48,531 bases of DNA from assembly GCA_902491375.1 (NCBI GenBank), contig CABUHE010000014.1, positions 1-48,531 of the forward strand, read 5' to 3'. Each line of letters starts with the position of its first letter. Positions within the stretch are counted from its first letter, which is position 1. Made by a program: the position numbers and the translations under genes. This document shows positions 16,548-25,826 of the stretch, in pieces. The notes beneath the pieces are model-generated. The model was given only the letters and a program-made list of their open reading frames with translations. It had not been told where the DNA came from and ran no database searches. This stretch comes from an uncultured Prevotella sp. (lineage in GTDB: Bacteria > Bacteroidota > Bacteroidia > Bacteroidales > Bacteroidaceae).

Positions 16548-17009
16548 TTAATCTTTTTTATCGTCATTTTTCATGCTTGAAGCGTTCTGTTGCGCTGTTG
16601 CATGACTTTCTATGAATTGTTTTATCAGAACATAAGCTTCCTCAGGCGAATCAGTTTGAGCTGTAAGTTGTTCTACAGGACAAATGCCTGTGCCTGCACG
16701 ATTAATTATGTGGGGCACAACTGTACCGTAACTTACGCTTATCCCGGCACGGCTCAGCACACCTAAGGCTCCTTTACTGATAACTTGGGCATAAACATTT
16801 GCCACGCCGCCAAGTACAAGCAGCAGTGCTGCGCCTCGGCCAATCACACGGTCGGCAACGGAAGCACCGTTAAGAAACGACGGATTTTCAGTTACAAGAG
16901 AAAAGAGATCAGCCACGCCACGACGGGTAAACCTAATCAGCCGACCGTCTTGCGAACGGGCAACACCACGACAACTGTCAGCGGCAAGCATTTTAATGAG
17001 ACTATTCAT
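16548..17009 (-). CDS. DUF1893-domain protein
   Basis: 153 residues. It matches the DUF1893 pattern (cytidine-deaminase-like fold): GVADLFSLVTENPSFLNGASVADRVIG, then GRGAALLLVLGGVANVYA, VISKGALGVLSRAGISVSYG and HIINRAGTGICPVEQLTA with the conserved CPxE. A hydrophilic Lys/Asp tail follows. The start overlaps the stop of the aldo/keto reductase gene by 8 bases, so translation is probably coupled. Members often lie beside redox or flavin genes, but no activity is established that I can cite. Confidence 0.7.
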   Translation of the reverse strand: MNSLIKMLAADSCRGVARSQDGRLIRFTRRGVADLFSLVTENPSFLNGASVADRVIGRGAALLLVLGGVANVYAQVISKGALGVLSRAGISVSYGTVVPHIINRAGTGICPVEQLTAQTDSPEEAYVLIKQFIESHATAQQNASSMKNDDKKD

Positions 17010-18408
17010 TCTGTTTAAGCTGTTCTACAAATTTATCAATACGTTGCATTTCATCAGGTATCTTGATTCCTTGCGGACAATGCTCCTCACACTGGCCACA
17101 CCCAATACAATGCGCAGCCTGGCGCAGACGTGGCACAGAACGGTCGTATCCAATAAGGAATGCCCGACGTGCACGGCGGTAGTCAGGATCCAAAGAACCC
17201 TTGTTCGGCATATTGCCTTCCTTTATACAGCGGTTATAATGCAGCAGTACGCCTGGAATATCAATGCCGTACGGACAAGGCATGCAATACTTGCAGTCGT
17301 TGCACGGTATCGTTTTGAGGTTGTAAATGTCGTCAGCTATCTGCATCAGGAATTTCTGCTCGTCGGCAGTCAGCGGCTTCAGTGGTGAATATGTACACAG
17401 ATTGTCGCGTAAATGCTCCATGTAAGTCATTCCAGAGAGTACAGTCAGTACGCCGTCAGGTGTTCCGGCAAAACGAAACGCCCACGAAGCTATACTCTGT
17501 TCCGGCTCACGCTGCTTCATCTTTGCAGCTATATTGTCTGGCACATTAGCCAATCTGCCACCCAAAAGCGGCTCCATTATTATTGCTGGAATGCCACGCT
17601 TTTTCAGTTCTCCATAAAGATACACGGCATCAGTATTGCTCGGATTAATCTCGTCTGCATATTTCCAATCAAGATAATTAAGCTCTATCTGCACAAAATC
17701 CCAATGATAACGACCTTCGTCGTGCCACTTCAGCATCATGTCGAAAATCTTAACGTCGCCGTGGTATGAGAAGCCAAGGTTACGTATGCGTCCTTTTTTC
17801 TTCTGTTCCACAAGCCAATCGAGTATGCCATTGTCCATATAACGGCCGTTGAATGTGGCAAGTGAATCCTTACCCTGACCTATGGCATGAAGCAACAGAT
17901 AATCAACATAGTCGGTCTGCAACTCTTTCAATGAATTCTCGAACATCTCCATAGAAGCTTTACGTGACCATGTTTCCGGGTTAAAGTTTGAAAGTTTCGT
18001 GGCAATAAAGTACTTATCACGCGGATGACGCTTTAAGGCTATGCCCGTAGCACGCTCAGACTTGCCCTGAGTATAGGCAGGTGACGTATCAAAATAATTG
18101 ACTCCGTGCTCTAAAGCATAATCAATCTGACGGTTAACCATCTCTTGGTCAACCTCTATCTCACCACTACCGGTCGAAGGGTCACGGCCAGCGTTCTTAT
18201 CAGGCAGACGCATCATGCCATAGCCCAACAGTGAAACCCGGTCGCCTGTATTAGGATTTGTTCTGTAAGTCATCTTCCCTTTTTCAGGCTCATGCGCCCC
18301 GACAGAATTCTTTTTGTCCGTCTTGCACGCTGTAAGCAGTGCCGATGAAGCCACAGCACCACCACCAAGCATCTTCAGGAAGTTACGTCTTGTTATATCT
18401 TTTGTCAT
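17002..18408 (-). CDS. Tat-exported aldo/keto reductase with C-terminal 4Fe-4S ferredoxin domain
   Basis: 468 residues. The N-terminus carries a twin-arginine motif (TRRNFLKML, Arg7-Arg8), a short hydrophobic segment and LLTAC with Cys28 as a lipobox: a Tat lipoprotein signal. An aldo/keto reductase TIM barrel follows: GYGMMRLP, NYFDTSPAYTQGKSE with the catalytic-type Asp/Tyr pair, YFIATKLS, DYLLLHAIG, GFSYHGD. The C-terminus binds clusters through CNDCKYCMPCPYGIDIPG and CIGCGQCEEHCPQGIKIP. Folded iron-sulphur cargo explains the need for Tat; tatA and tatC lie upstream in the same cluster. The substrate and electron donor are unknown, but the neighbouring polyferredoxin is the obvious donor. 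Confidence 0.9.
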   Translation of the reverse strand: MTKDITRRNFLKMLGGGAVASSALLTACKTDKKNSVGAHEPEKGKMTYRTNPNTGDRVSLLGYGMMRLPDKNAGRDPSTGSGEIEVDQEMVNRQIDYALEHGVNYFDTSPAYTQGKSERATGIALKRHPRDKYFIATKLSNFNPETWSRKASMEMFENSLKELQTDYVDYLLLHAIGQGKDSLATFNGRYMDNGILDWLVEQKKKGRIRNLGFSYHGDVKIFDMMLKWHDEGRYHWDFVQIELNYLDWKYADEINPSNTDAVYLYGELKKRGIPAIIMEPLLGGRLANVPDNIAAKMKQREPEQSIASWAFRFAGTPDGVLTVLSGMTYMEHLRDNLCTYSPLKPLTADEQKFLMQIADDIYNLKTIPCNDCKYCMPCPYGIDIPGVLLHYNRCIKEGNMPNKGSLDPDYRRARRAFLIGYDRSVPRLRQAAHCIGCGQCEEHCPQGIKIPDEMQRIDKFVEQLKQNE

Positions 18409-18466
18409 AATTGCTGTCGTTAATTTTTACAGAAAGTATTTTATGCAATTATCTACAATAAATCTA

Positions 18467-20032
18467 TTATACTTCACGGTGAACCTCATGTCCCTCAACA
18501 TAAATCGCACTGAACGGACGTGCAGGACACAGATTCTCGCATGCGCCACAGCCGATACAGCGTGACTCATTTACAGCAGGAATCTTAAGAGAGTTTTCGT
18601 CATTTGGATTAAGAGCCACCATTGTTATCGCACCTGTCGGACAATGGCGCGCGCAGTTACCACACTCGACACCGTCTGTAACCGGTACACAGTTTTTACG
18701 AATCCAAACAGCATGCCCCACCTGTGTAGCTGACTTCTCGGCGCGGGTTATTGGTCTAATTGCGCCGGTCGGACAAACGTCTCCACACTTTGTACACTCA
18801 GGACGACAATATCCACGCTCATACGAAACCGTAGGCTGCATGAATGTCGACAAGCCTGACGAAGGTCGTAAAACACCGTTCGGACAGTTTGATACACAAA
18901 GCTGACACGCCGTACAATGTTGAGCAAAATGCTGCGCTGAAAATGAGCCAGGAGGTGTAATAGGAGTAAGACGTTTAGGAGCTATCTTGTCTTCTATAGC
19001 TGCAAGTCCTCCGTCTACCTTTTTCTTATCCTGCGCCAAAGCTGCGCCAGTAGTTGCAATAGCCATACCAAGCAGGAACGAACGGCGCCCACTGTCTATC
19101 TGTGAAGCATCAGATGAACTTTTATCAACAGCACCAGACACTTCCATATGAGATGAAACTGCCTTATCAAGAACAGTTGTTGATGATGCATCTGAACTGC
19201 CAACACAATGTTTACCAGCTTTTTTCATACCAAAACTCATGGCACCAGTGTGACATTTATCAAGACAATCGCCACAGACAATGCAACGACTGTAGTCTAT
19301 CTTACCATGCTTAAAGTCTATGGCTGATGCCTTGCAGTTCTTAGAACACAGTCCACAACTAACACATTTGCTGTCGTCAATATGAATCTTCAACAATGAA
19401 AAACGGGCGAATAAACTTAAAATTGTACCAACGGGACATACCGTATTGCAATATGTTCTTCCACCTCGCCATGCCAGCAGACCTATAACAACAAGCGTAA
19501 CGATTGCCACCAAAAGTGTAGGAACACTCTTCAGCCATACGTCAACACTATAAAAAGCATAACTGTTGAAATGTTCAGCAATCGCTGCCAAAACATTATT
19601 GCCGGCCTGATACACCGGTTTAAACAGGCTCCCGGCTATGCGTCCATAAGAACTGTATGGCGCTAAGAGCGAAACAACAACGTTTATTCCGGCCAAAGCT
19701 GATACTATAAAAATAACCAAGAAACCATAACGCAGCCAACTTTTCTCTGCCGAATAAGTGAATCGGTTTCTCTTTCTGATGCCATGAAGACGGGAGATTA
19801 TGTCCTGCATAACACCCAAAGGACAGATAACAGAACAGTAAATACGCCCAAACACTAGCGTAAGCACCAACAGGAAAGCCACTACTACGTTAAGAGCAAG
19901 CACAGCCGGCCAGAATTGAATCTCAGCAAGCCATCCAAACAATTTATGCACAGTGCCGGTAACGTCAAGAAAGACCAACGTCAACAACACAAATACCACA
20001 ATGGCAAGAGTTGTCCTTACTTTTCTAAGCAT
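18467..20032 (-). CDS. Fused NapH-like membrane and NapG-like periplasmic polyferredoxin
   Basis: 521 residues from the ATG at 20032; a TTG at 20068 overlapping the tatC stop by 3 bases is an alternative. The N-terminal half has four to five membrane helices with NapH/CcoG-type CSVICPLG and CNTVCPVG, then two clusters CVSCGLCSKNC (223-233) and CIVCGDCLDKC (250-260). At residues 316-317 an internal GRRSFLLGM motif with a hydrophobic stretch ending ALAQ resembles a Tat signal. The C-terminal domain then carries further Cys sets (CTACQLCVSNC, CTKCGDVC, CGNCARHC, CIGCGACENLC). The layout equals NapH fused to NapG: quinol-side electron intake in the membrane, ferredoxin transfer outside. Likely donates electrons to the exported reductase. 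Confidence 0.85.
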   Translation of the reverse strand: MLRKVRTTLAIVVFVLLTLVFLDVTGTVHKLFGWLAEIQFWPAVLALNVVVAFLLVLTLVFGRIYCSVICPLGVMQDIISRLHGIRKRNRFTYSAEKSWLRYGFLVIFIVSALAGINVVVSLLAPYSSYGRIAGSLFKPVYQAGNNVLAAIAEHFNSYAFYSVDVWLKSVPTLLVAIVTLVVIGLLAWRGGRTYCNTVCPVGTILSLFARFSLLKIHIDDSKCVSCGLCSKNCKASAIDFKHGKIDYSRCIVCGDCLDKCHTGAMSFGMKKAGKHCVGSSDASSTTVLDKAVSSHMEVSGAVDKSSSDASQIDSGRRSFLLGMAIATTGAALAQDKKKVDGGLAAIEDKIAPKRLTPITPPGSFSAQHFAQHCTACQLCVSNCPNGVLRPSSGLSTFMQPTVSYERGYCRPECTKCGDVCPTGAIRPITRAEKSATQVGHAVWIRKNCVPVTDGVECGNCARHCPTGAITMVALNPNDENSLKIPAVNESRCIGCGACENLCPARPFSAIYVEGHEVHREV

Positions 20033-20064
20033 AAATCTACAAATATTTATTTTGTTGTATACTT

Positions 20065-20853
20065 TCAATCTTTATCTGTATCTGCCGCTAACGTATCACA
20101 CCTTTCTTTTTCCGTCAGCCTTACAATAACCACACTTGCCTCATAAAGCAGCCACACAGGCAACGAAACGATAAGCATGGTAAACATGTCTGACGTCGGC
20201 GTAATAACCGCAGCTATAATAAGAATTACCACTATTGCATGACGACGATAACAGCTCATCCACCTGGCCTTGAGCAATCCGAACCGTGCCAAGAGCCAAC
20301 TTATGACAGGAATCTCAAACACTATGCCGAACACTAAGCTCATTGTAGCCAGAGTATCGACGTACGAGCTTATCGTAAGCATGTTGGCAACATCTGTACT
20401 TACCTGGTAAGTGCCGAGAAAACGGACTGTCAGCGGGAAAACCACAAAGTAGTTTACGACAATCCCGACGATGAACATAATGTAAGCCGAAACCGTCAAA
20501 CGCACCGAATAACGCCTTTCATTCTCATATAGCGCAGGAGAAATAAAGCGGAACAGCACGTACAACATATACGGCGAAGCTATCAGCAGGCCAGCGAGCA
20601 GAGCCACCTTCATGTGCACCATGAACTGTTCTGTCAGTCCGGTGTTGATAAGTTTAATGCTGAAAGGCTCTGCCCTAAGCAACCTGTAAGTAACAAAACT
20701 GTCATCAGCAGGCGCCAGCACGACTGCAAACAGTAAATCCTTGAACACAAATGCCAACACACCGGCCAACACAGCAGCCAGCAACATGCGGATCAGACTG
20801 CCACGGAGCACATCAAGATGTTCCCAAAACGTCAGCTCTCCACTGTCATTCAT
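20065..20853 (-). CDS. tatC: Twin-arginine translocase subunit TatC
   Basis: 262 residues from the ATG at 20853; the longer frame to 20886 lies inside tatA and is rejected. TatC is the multispanning receptor for twin-arginine signals. Seen: the N-terminal TFWEHLDVLRGSLIR motif (conserved F-x-x-H-L-x-x-L-R), SPYMLYVLFRFISPALYENERR, a six-helix pattern, and FGIVFEIPVI near helix 4. The start overlaps the 3' end of tatA by 8 bases, so the two are coupled. No tatB is present, consistent with the minimal TatAC systems of many Bacteroidota. Its cluster partners include a Tat-signal reductase. Confidence 0.92.
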   Translation of the reverse strand: MNDSGELTFWEHLDVLRGSLIRMLLAAVLAGVLAFVFKDLLFAVVLAPADDSFVTYRLLRAEPFSIKLINTGLTEQFMVHMKVALLAGLLIASPYMLYVLFRFISPALYENERRYSVRLTVSAYIMFIVGIVVNYFVVFPLTVRFLGTYQVSTDVANMLTISSYVDTLATMSLVFGIVFEIPVISWLLARFGLLKARWMSCYRRHAIVVILIIAAVITPTSDMFTMLIVSLPVWLLYEASVVIVRLTEKERCDTLAADTDKD

Positions 20854-21022
20854 CTTTTTTCTTAGTATCTTCCATCTTGTCGTCAAGCGTTCCGTTCATT
20901 CCGTCCTTGAAGCTTTTAACGCCTTTGCCGAGGCCTTTCATAAGCTCAGGTATCTTCTTTCCGCCGAATAGCAGAAGCACGATAAGCGCGATGACAAGAA
21001 TCTCTTGCATTCCTATTCCCAT
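20846..21022 (-). CDS. tatA: Sec-independent translocase TatA/TatE family protein
   Basis: 58 residues, ATG at 21022, TGA at 20848-20846. One N-terminal helix (QEILVIALIVLLLFGGKKIPEL) with the FGxKKxPEL hinge, then an amphipathic helix (MKGLGKGVKSFKDGMNG) and an acidic/basic tail. This is the canonical TatA shape, at the short end of the family. It is the first gene of the tat/redox cluster and overlaps tatC by 8 bases. No convincing -7 element is visible upstream. Confidence 0.92.
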   Translation of the reverse strand: MGIGMQEILVIALIVLLLFGGKKIPELMKGLGKGVKSFKDGMNGTLDDKMEDTKKKDE

Positions 21023-21143
21023 AATATTTTGTATTTTTCTTGTTTGCTATGTCCCAGAGTGAGAGCCTTCCGCCGTTTTAGCTCCATACAGATTACTGAC
21101 GGTTTTTTTAAAGACTCCACAACCCTTAGCAGACAAAGCTACA

Positions 21144-23015
21144 TTAAATATTTATATTCACGCCACCCATGAATATCGCTTTAGGCATCGGATAGCCGTA
21201 ATTGATTTCATACTTCTGTGCCAGCAGGTTTTCACCCTTTGCCCAAATACTGAGCCATGGCAGCACGCGATAAGAAGCTGTAACATTCAACAGCAGGAAG
21301 TTTTCCTTAACTTCTTCAGGACTTACCTGTGTGTACAGACCGCAAATATATTGCAATCCACCTACAAAAGTCCACTTTCCACGTCTGTAATCAGCTCCGA
21401 CATAAGCCTTATGCTCAGGCGAAGCCAACACCTTGTTATGCATGTGCAGGAAACTGTAGTTGGCATTCATATTGAAGTATCGGTTCGCATGCCATGCCAT
21501 TTCAGCCTCGAAGCCATAATTTTCTATCTCTCCGGTATTGACGTTCATAGGCCTGTTGTTCACAATAGCCGTCTGAATCATATTGTCGCCGTTTATGTAG
21601 AACAGGTTAAATCCATAAGACAAAGCTCCATTCATTACTCGCTGCTTCCATGAGAGTTCATAGTTCATCATGCTCTCCGGCTTCAGTTCTGCATTTGCCG
21701 GTCCCCAAAGATACATCTCGCGGATTGTCGGATTGCGGAAGCCTTTGCTTACCATTGCCTTAAGCTCCCCGTCCTTAGCCAGTCGGAACACAAGACCTCC
21801 CTGCGGAACCCACTCCGTGCCACTCTGTGAATGGTTATCAACACGCACGCCCGCATCGACAGTCATCCATCTGAACAGATCCTGACGGAAGTCAACATAG
21901 CCGGCTATTTCATTCTCGTGGGCATTACCCATAGGGTCAAGGTCCTCACCTGTGGCTATCACCCGGTTCCAGGCTTTGCCGTATATGTGCTGATAATCAA
22001 GCCCTACGGTTATGCGGTTGCCCCTGAAAAACGTCGCACTCTGATACAGAGAGAATCCTGTCAGCGCATCATTTGAACGGAAATAACTCTCCTGCGGCTG
22101 TTCGCCAGGAGAATATCCGTCGTTAATCTTGTGGCTACCGAAGTTATGGTACACACTTACTGCACCTGAGGTGTTGCCGTAATGATTCTCAACCACGGCT
22201 GTAGCAACGCCGCGCGTAATCCACTGACGCGCCCCAAGCAACGGCTCATGTGTACTTCCGGGATATGACGAGTTGAAATGTGTAACGTCAATGTCGGCAT
22301 AAGCCGTCCAATGCTGAGAGAAGTCGTAACCTAACTTGAGGTATCCGCCATACTGCTCAAAGCCCATGTGTGGGCGGTTGTTGTCGCTGCGGCCATACTG
22401 TCCAGAAAGAACACTGTAAAACTTACCTTTCCTCACACGGTTGGTGAACTCTCCCTGAAACGTTCCGTAAGAACCTGCGCCAAGACTTATGTCGGTCTTC
22501 ACGCCGTCATCGTGCATCTTGCGGGTAACTATATTCACCACGCCGCCCATGGCATTTGAGCCATACAGCATAGATGCCGGACCACGTAGCACCTCTACCC
22601 TCTCGGCAATCATCGACTGGTAAGAGTCGCTTATCGAGTGGCCGAAGATGCCCTGATACTGTGGATGACCGTCAATAAGCACCATGATGCGTCCCGAACC
22701 GCTGCCAAGACCACGCAGACTTATACCGCCGGCAGCACCGTCGCTGACAGCGTAACCCATCATCGAACGCGCTGTAACAAACAGTCCAGGCACTTGTTCT
22801 GAAAGAGTAGGAAGTACGTTTGTACGCTGATTCTCTGTGAGTTTTTCTCTGTCAACAACTGATATGGTCATCGGCAAATGCCTGACGTCTGTCGTATTGC
22901 GCGTACCAGTCACTACAACATTATTGAGCACATGGCTTGTTGTATCTGTCTGGGCACATATTTTAGCTGCGGCGACCGACAATAAAGCAATTGCAAAAAT
23001 AAGTTTTTTCATCAA
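21144..23015 (-). CDS. TonB-dependent receptor
   Basis: 623 residues. Signal peptide to about residue 22 (ICAQ). The plug domain is clear: LNNVVVTGTRN (TonB-box-like start), LPTLSEQVPGLFV, GISLRGLGSGSGRIMVLIDGHPQ, VEVLRGPASMLYGSNAMGGVVNIVTRK. A 22-strand-type barrel follows, with the WAKGENLLAQKYEINYGYP signature and a terminal GGVNINI. It imports siderophores, haem, corrinoids or similar with TonB energy. The plug resembles the BtuB/CirA type, but no cobalamin riboswitch is seen in the 125-base upstream gap, so no substrate is given. Downstream of a DUF362 gene on the same strand. Confidence 0.9.
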   Translation of the reverse strand: MMKKLIFAIALLSVAAAKICAQTDTTSHVLNNVVVTGTRNTTDVRHLPMTISVVDREKLTENQRTNVLPTLSEQVPGLFVTARSMMGYAVSDGAAGGISLRGLGSGSGRIMVLIDGHPQYQGIFGHSISDSYQSMIAERVEVLRGPASMLYGSNAMGGVVNIVTRKMHDDGVKTDISLGAGSYGTFQGEFTNRVRKGKFYSVLSGQYGRSDNNRPHMGFEQYGGYLKLGYDFSQHWTAYADIDVTHFNSSYPGSTHEPLLGARQWITRGVATAVVENHYGNTSGAVSVYHNFGSHKINDGYSPGEQPQESYFRSNDALTGFSLYQSATFFRGNRITVGLDYQHIYGKAWNRVIATGEDLDPMGNAHENEIAGYVDFRQDLFRWMTVDAGVRVDNHSQSGTEWVPQGGLVFRLAKDGELKAMVSKGFRNPTIREMYLWGPANAELKPESMMNYELSWKQRVMNGALSYGFNLFYINGDNMIQTAIVNNRPMNVNTGEIENYGFEAEMAWHANRYFNMNANYSFLHMHNKVLASPEHKAYVGADYRRGKWTFVGGLQYICGLYTQVSPEEVKENFLLLNVTASYRVLPWLSIWAKGENLLAQKYEINYGYPMPKAIFMGGVNINI

Positions 23016-23083
23016 AAATCAAGAATTTTAGATTAAAAAAAATGTTATCACCCAACCCCGCATTACCAGAGCTGTAAACAAAT

Positions 23084-23129
23084 AAAAAACGGCGTGGCAA
23101 CCCTTGTAAACAATAAGCCGTCACGCCTT
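23084..23129 (-). terminator. Terminator of the DUF362 gene
   Basis: AAGGCGTGACGGC pairs imperfectly with GCCACGCCG (core GGCGTG/CACGCC) followed by TTTTTTATT on the minus strand, 12 bases after the stop. Confidence 0.75.
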
Positions 23130-23141
23130 ATAATGAATGTT

Positions 23142-24089
23142 TTACTTATTATCAATATTTACGATTGTGTATGACTTGCTGCCTAAGCCTATCTTCTCAG
23201 CGTAGTCCACAATGTAGGTGCCGTGCTGGCGGTTGATACGTTCGATAAGCGGCTTTGCATCGTCACCTTCGGTTGATTTATGATTAAACACCATGTCAAG
23301 ACAAGCCTTGTCCAAAGCCACCGGGTCGAGCGAAGCCATTATGCCCATGTCCTTAAGTTTCGGCTCATCAGGGCTGCTGTCACAGTCGCAGTCAACACTG
23401 AGATTGTTCATTACATTGATGTACAGAATGTTATCTCCGAAATAGTCAGCCACAGCCTGTGCTGCCGCAGCCATGCTTTCAAGAAAATAATCCTGTGCAG
23501 GAAGGTTGCTCCATAATTCATCTGGACTCTTAACCTTTCCGGCTGTATGGATATATGACTTTCCTGCACTTGATGCGACACCTATCGACTGGTTCTTCAA
23601 CACTCCGCCGAAACCACCCATTGCGTGGCCTTTGAAGTGTGCAAGATTAACCATAAAGTCGTAGTTCGCAAGATGCGCGCCTACAATATCATATTTGATA
23701 TGTGTCGAGTCTTTTACAGGAATACGCATATCTCCATTCTCGTCCATGATGTCCACCTTTGCAATTTTGTCGAAACCATGCTCGCGGATTGTCTTCCAAT
23801 GAGCGGCAGAAGTGTTCCTACTTCCCGGATAAGCTGTGTTACACTCAACTATGGTACCGCCAACCTCATTCACAAGGTTGCGTATAAGCTCCGGCTTCAG
23901 ATAGTTGTGACCGCCGGCTTCACCTGTACTTATCTTTATAGCCACACGGCCTTTAGCCTCACGACCAAGCGCCTTGTAAATACGGACAAGTGCTTCAGGC
24001 GAGATTTCTTTTGTAAAATATACTTTTGACTGGGCACAAATACTTAATGATGATAACAACCCAACTACAAAGATAATTAGTTTTTTCAT
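23142..24089 (-). CDS. Exported DUF362-domain protein
   Basis: 315 residues with a signal peptide (about 1-19, SICAQ). The body matches DUF362: KVYFTKEISPEALVRIYKALG, VAIKISTGEAGGHNYLKPELIRNLV, NLAHFKGHAMGGFGGVLKNQSIGVAS, and a DCDCDSSPDEP acidic-Cys cluster before MGIMASLDPVALDKACLDM. Many family members carry ferredoxin domains or sit near iron-sulphur genes; here only the DUF362 core is seen. Exported through Sec by its signal. Its gene has its own terminator and a -7 element at 24126-24133. Function not established. Confidence 0.85.
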   Translation of the reverse strand: MKKLIIFVVGLLSSLSICAQSKVYFTKEISPEALVRIYKALGREAKGRVAIKISTGEAGGHNYLKPELIRNLVNEVGGTIVECNTAYPGSRNTSAAHWKTIREHGFDKIAKVDIMDENGDMRIPVKDSTHIKYDIVGAHLANYDFMVNLAHFKGHAMGGFGGVLKNQSIGVASSAGKSYIHTAGKVKSPDELWSNLPAQDYFLESMAAAAQAVADYFGDNILYINVMNNLSVDCDCDSSPDEPKLKDMGIMASLDPVALDKACLDMVFNHKSTEGDDAKPLIERINRQHGTYIVDYAEKIGLGSKSYTIVNIDNK

Positions 24090-24125
24090 TTTCTTTTATT
24101 ATTTCAATAACGTTTTTTTACGCTG

Positions 24126-24133
24126 CAAAATTA
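24126..24133 (-). promoter_or_regulatory. -7 element of the DUF362 gene
   Basis: TAATTTTG on the minus strand, 36 bases before the ATG. No consensus -33 box. Confidence 0.4.
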
Positions 24134-24237
24134 CAACGAAACATCTTATCTGTCAGTATATTTTTTACCGAAAGAATTACCATTTTTACATTTACTATCA
24201 GCTATAAAAACATAATAACAAATAGGCTCATACTTTT

Positions 24238-25698
24238 TCATACATTCTTATTCTCCTTGTTTTCCGATATGAGCAACAGTTTGTCACCGGTATGCAGCTC
24301 CACCTCTCCGTTGGGAATAATAAACTCGTTGCCGCGTTTAACCAGCATTACGAGCGTGCCTTTAGGTATGTTCATGTCTTTCAGCCTGTTGCCATTGTCC
24401 AGCATATCAGGCGTAAGAGTAATATCATTCAGCTTTGAGTCAATCTCATCTGGCAGTTCCACTCCAAACTCGTTGCCTTCTTTTTCTTCAGGCAGGTCAA
24501 GATGAAGTTTTCTTGCTACATAAGAAATACTGGTTCCCTGCACGACAAGCGACAGCAGAGTGATGAAAAACACGATGTTGAATAACTGCTGCGAACCTTC
24601 AATCTTGGCTATAACAGGATAAGTGGCGAAGATTATTGGCACAGCTCCGCGCAGTCCTACCCACGATATAAACAGTCGCGCCTTGTTAGATATGTTGCGG
24701 AACGGCAACAGACAGGCAAACACGCTCACCGGACGAGCCACGACTATCATGAACAGACCGATAAGAAGCGCTACGGCTGCTATGTCAATCATCTCATGCG
24801 GATTAACCAACAGGCCGAGAGTAAGGAACATTATTATCTGGAACAGCCACGTAAGGCCATTCATAAAAGTGTTGATTTCTTTGCGGTAAACCAGCTTTGC
24901 GTTTCCGACAATAACTCCGGCTATGTAGACAGCCAGATAGCCGTTACCTTTAAGCAGGTCGGTTATAGTGAATGTCGCAAATACGAGGCTCAGCAGAAGT
25001 ATAGGATACAACGAACTGTTTGACAGGTTTATACGATTGACCAGCCACACAGCGAAGCGTCCGAAGGCATAGCCGACAATCCCGCCTATCAGGAACTGCA
25101 CAAGCAAATCACGCCCGATTAGAGCCAGACTCAGCTCGCTGCCGCTGGATATTATCTGTATCAGTACGATAGTAAGCATGTAAGCCATCGGGTCGTTGCT
25201 TCCGCTCTCAAGCTCAAGCATAGGGCGTAAATTCTCCTTCAGGTTCATTCGCTGCGAACGCAACAGGTTGAACACCGAAGCCGAATCAGTAGACGACATT
25301 GTTGCAGCCAGCAAAAACGACGCCATTAAGGTAAGTTCAATGTTTGTACGACTCCACCTTGACAGGAAATAAATGAACACGCCAGTCAGCAGAGTGGTAA
25401 GCAGGACTCCCACCGTAGAAAGTATTACTCCGGGCGTAAGCACAGGCTTTATATCCTGATACTTAGTATCCATTCCGCCCGAAAACAGAATAATACTCAT
25501 TGCTATCATACCGATAAACTGGGCATCCTCGGCACTGTTGAACTGCAAACCGAGTCCGTCGCTGCCGAACAGCATACCGACAAGCAGGAACAGGAGCAAC
25601 GTAGGTATACCGAAACGGTATCCGGTCTTGCTGATTATGATACTTGAAAATATCAGTACTGAACCGATTAATAAAATATTTTCTGCTGTAAAAATCAT
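24238..25698 (-). CDS. Potassium/proton antiporter (CPA1, CvrA/NhaP2-like)
   Basis: 486 residues. About 12 membrane helices form a Na+/H+-exchanger core: LFLLVGMLFGSDGLG, ILFSGGMDTKY, STDSASVFNLL, ELESGSNDPMAYMLT (transport-site S/N-D motif), WVGLRGAVPIIFATYP. Residues about 400-486 form a TrkA-C-like cytosolic regulatory domain (LPKGTLVMLVKRG-like, VELHTGDKLLLIS). Such proteins export K+ (or Na+) in exchange for protons and support osmotic and pH balance. Full length, own promoter, single-gene unit. Confidence 0.88.
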   Translation of the reverse strand: MIFTAENILLIGSVLIFSSIIISKTGYRFGIPTLLLFLLVGMLFGSDGLGLQFNSAEDAQFIGMIAMSIILFSGGMDTKYQDIKPVLTPGVILSTVGVLLTTLLTGVFIYFLSRWSRTNIELTLMASFLLAATMSSTDSASVFNLLRSQRMNLKENLRPMLELESGSNDPMAYMLTIVLIQIISSGSELSLALIGRDLLVQFLIGGIVGYAFGRFAVWLVNRINLSNSSLYPILLLSLVFATFTITDLLKGNGYLAVYIAGVIVGNAKLVYRKEINTFMNGLTWLFQIIMFLTLGLLVNPHEMIDIAAVALLIGLFMIVVARPVSVFACLLPFRNISNKARLFISWVGLRGAVPIIFATYPVIAKIEGSQQLFNIVFFITLLSLVVQGTSISYVARKLHLDLPEEKEGNEFGVELPDEIDSKLNDITLTPDMLDNGNRLKDMNIPKGTLVMLVKRGNEFIIPNGEVELHTGDKLLLISENKENKNV

Positions 25699-25729
25699 AA
25701 TATAATCAATAGTAACGTGTAAGTGTCTG

Positions 25730-25761
25730 CAAATTTAACAAAAAAATCTGCATCAGTCAAA
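25730..25761 (-). promoter_or_regulatory. Promoter of the K+/H+ antiporter gene
   Basis: Minus strand TTTG (25761-25758), 20 bases, TAAATTTG (25737-25730), then 31 bases to the ATG. Confidence 0.7.
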
Positions 25762-25826
25762 ACCTGACACAGGATAAATAGAACATGTGGATTTTACGGT
25801 ATGGCATCCATATTAATTTCAGTCAT

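Noticed and set aside
20854..20886. Longer tatC start
   Set aside because: The extension lies within tatA and does not match the TatC N-terminus; the ATG at 20853 does.
23016..23141. Cobalamin riboswitch before the TonB receptor
   Set aside because: The 125-base gap is mostly a terminator and AT-rich sequence; no B12-box-like segment is visible. The cobQ leader is also too short.
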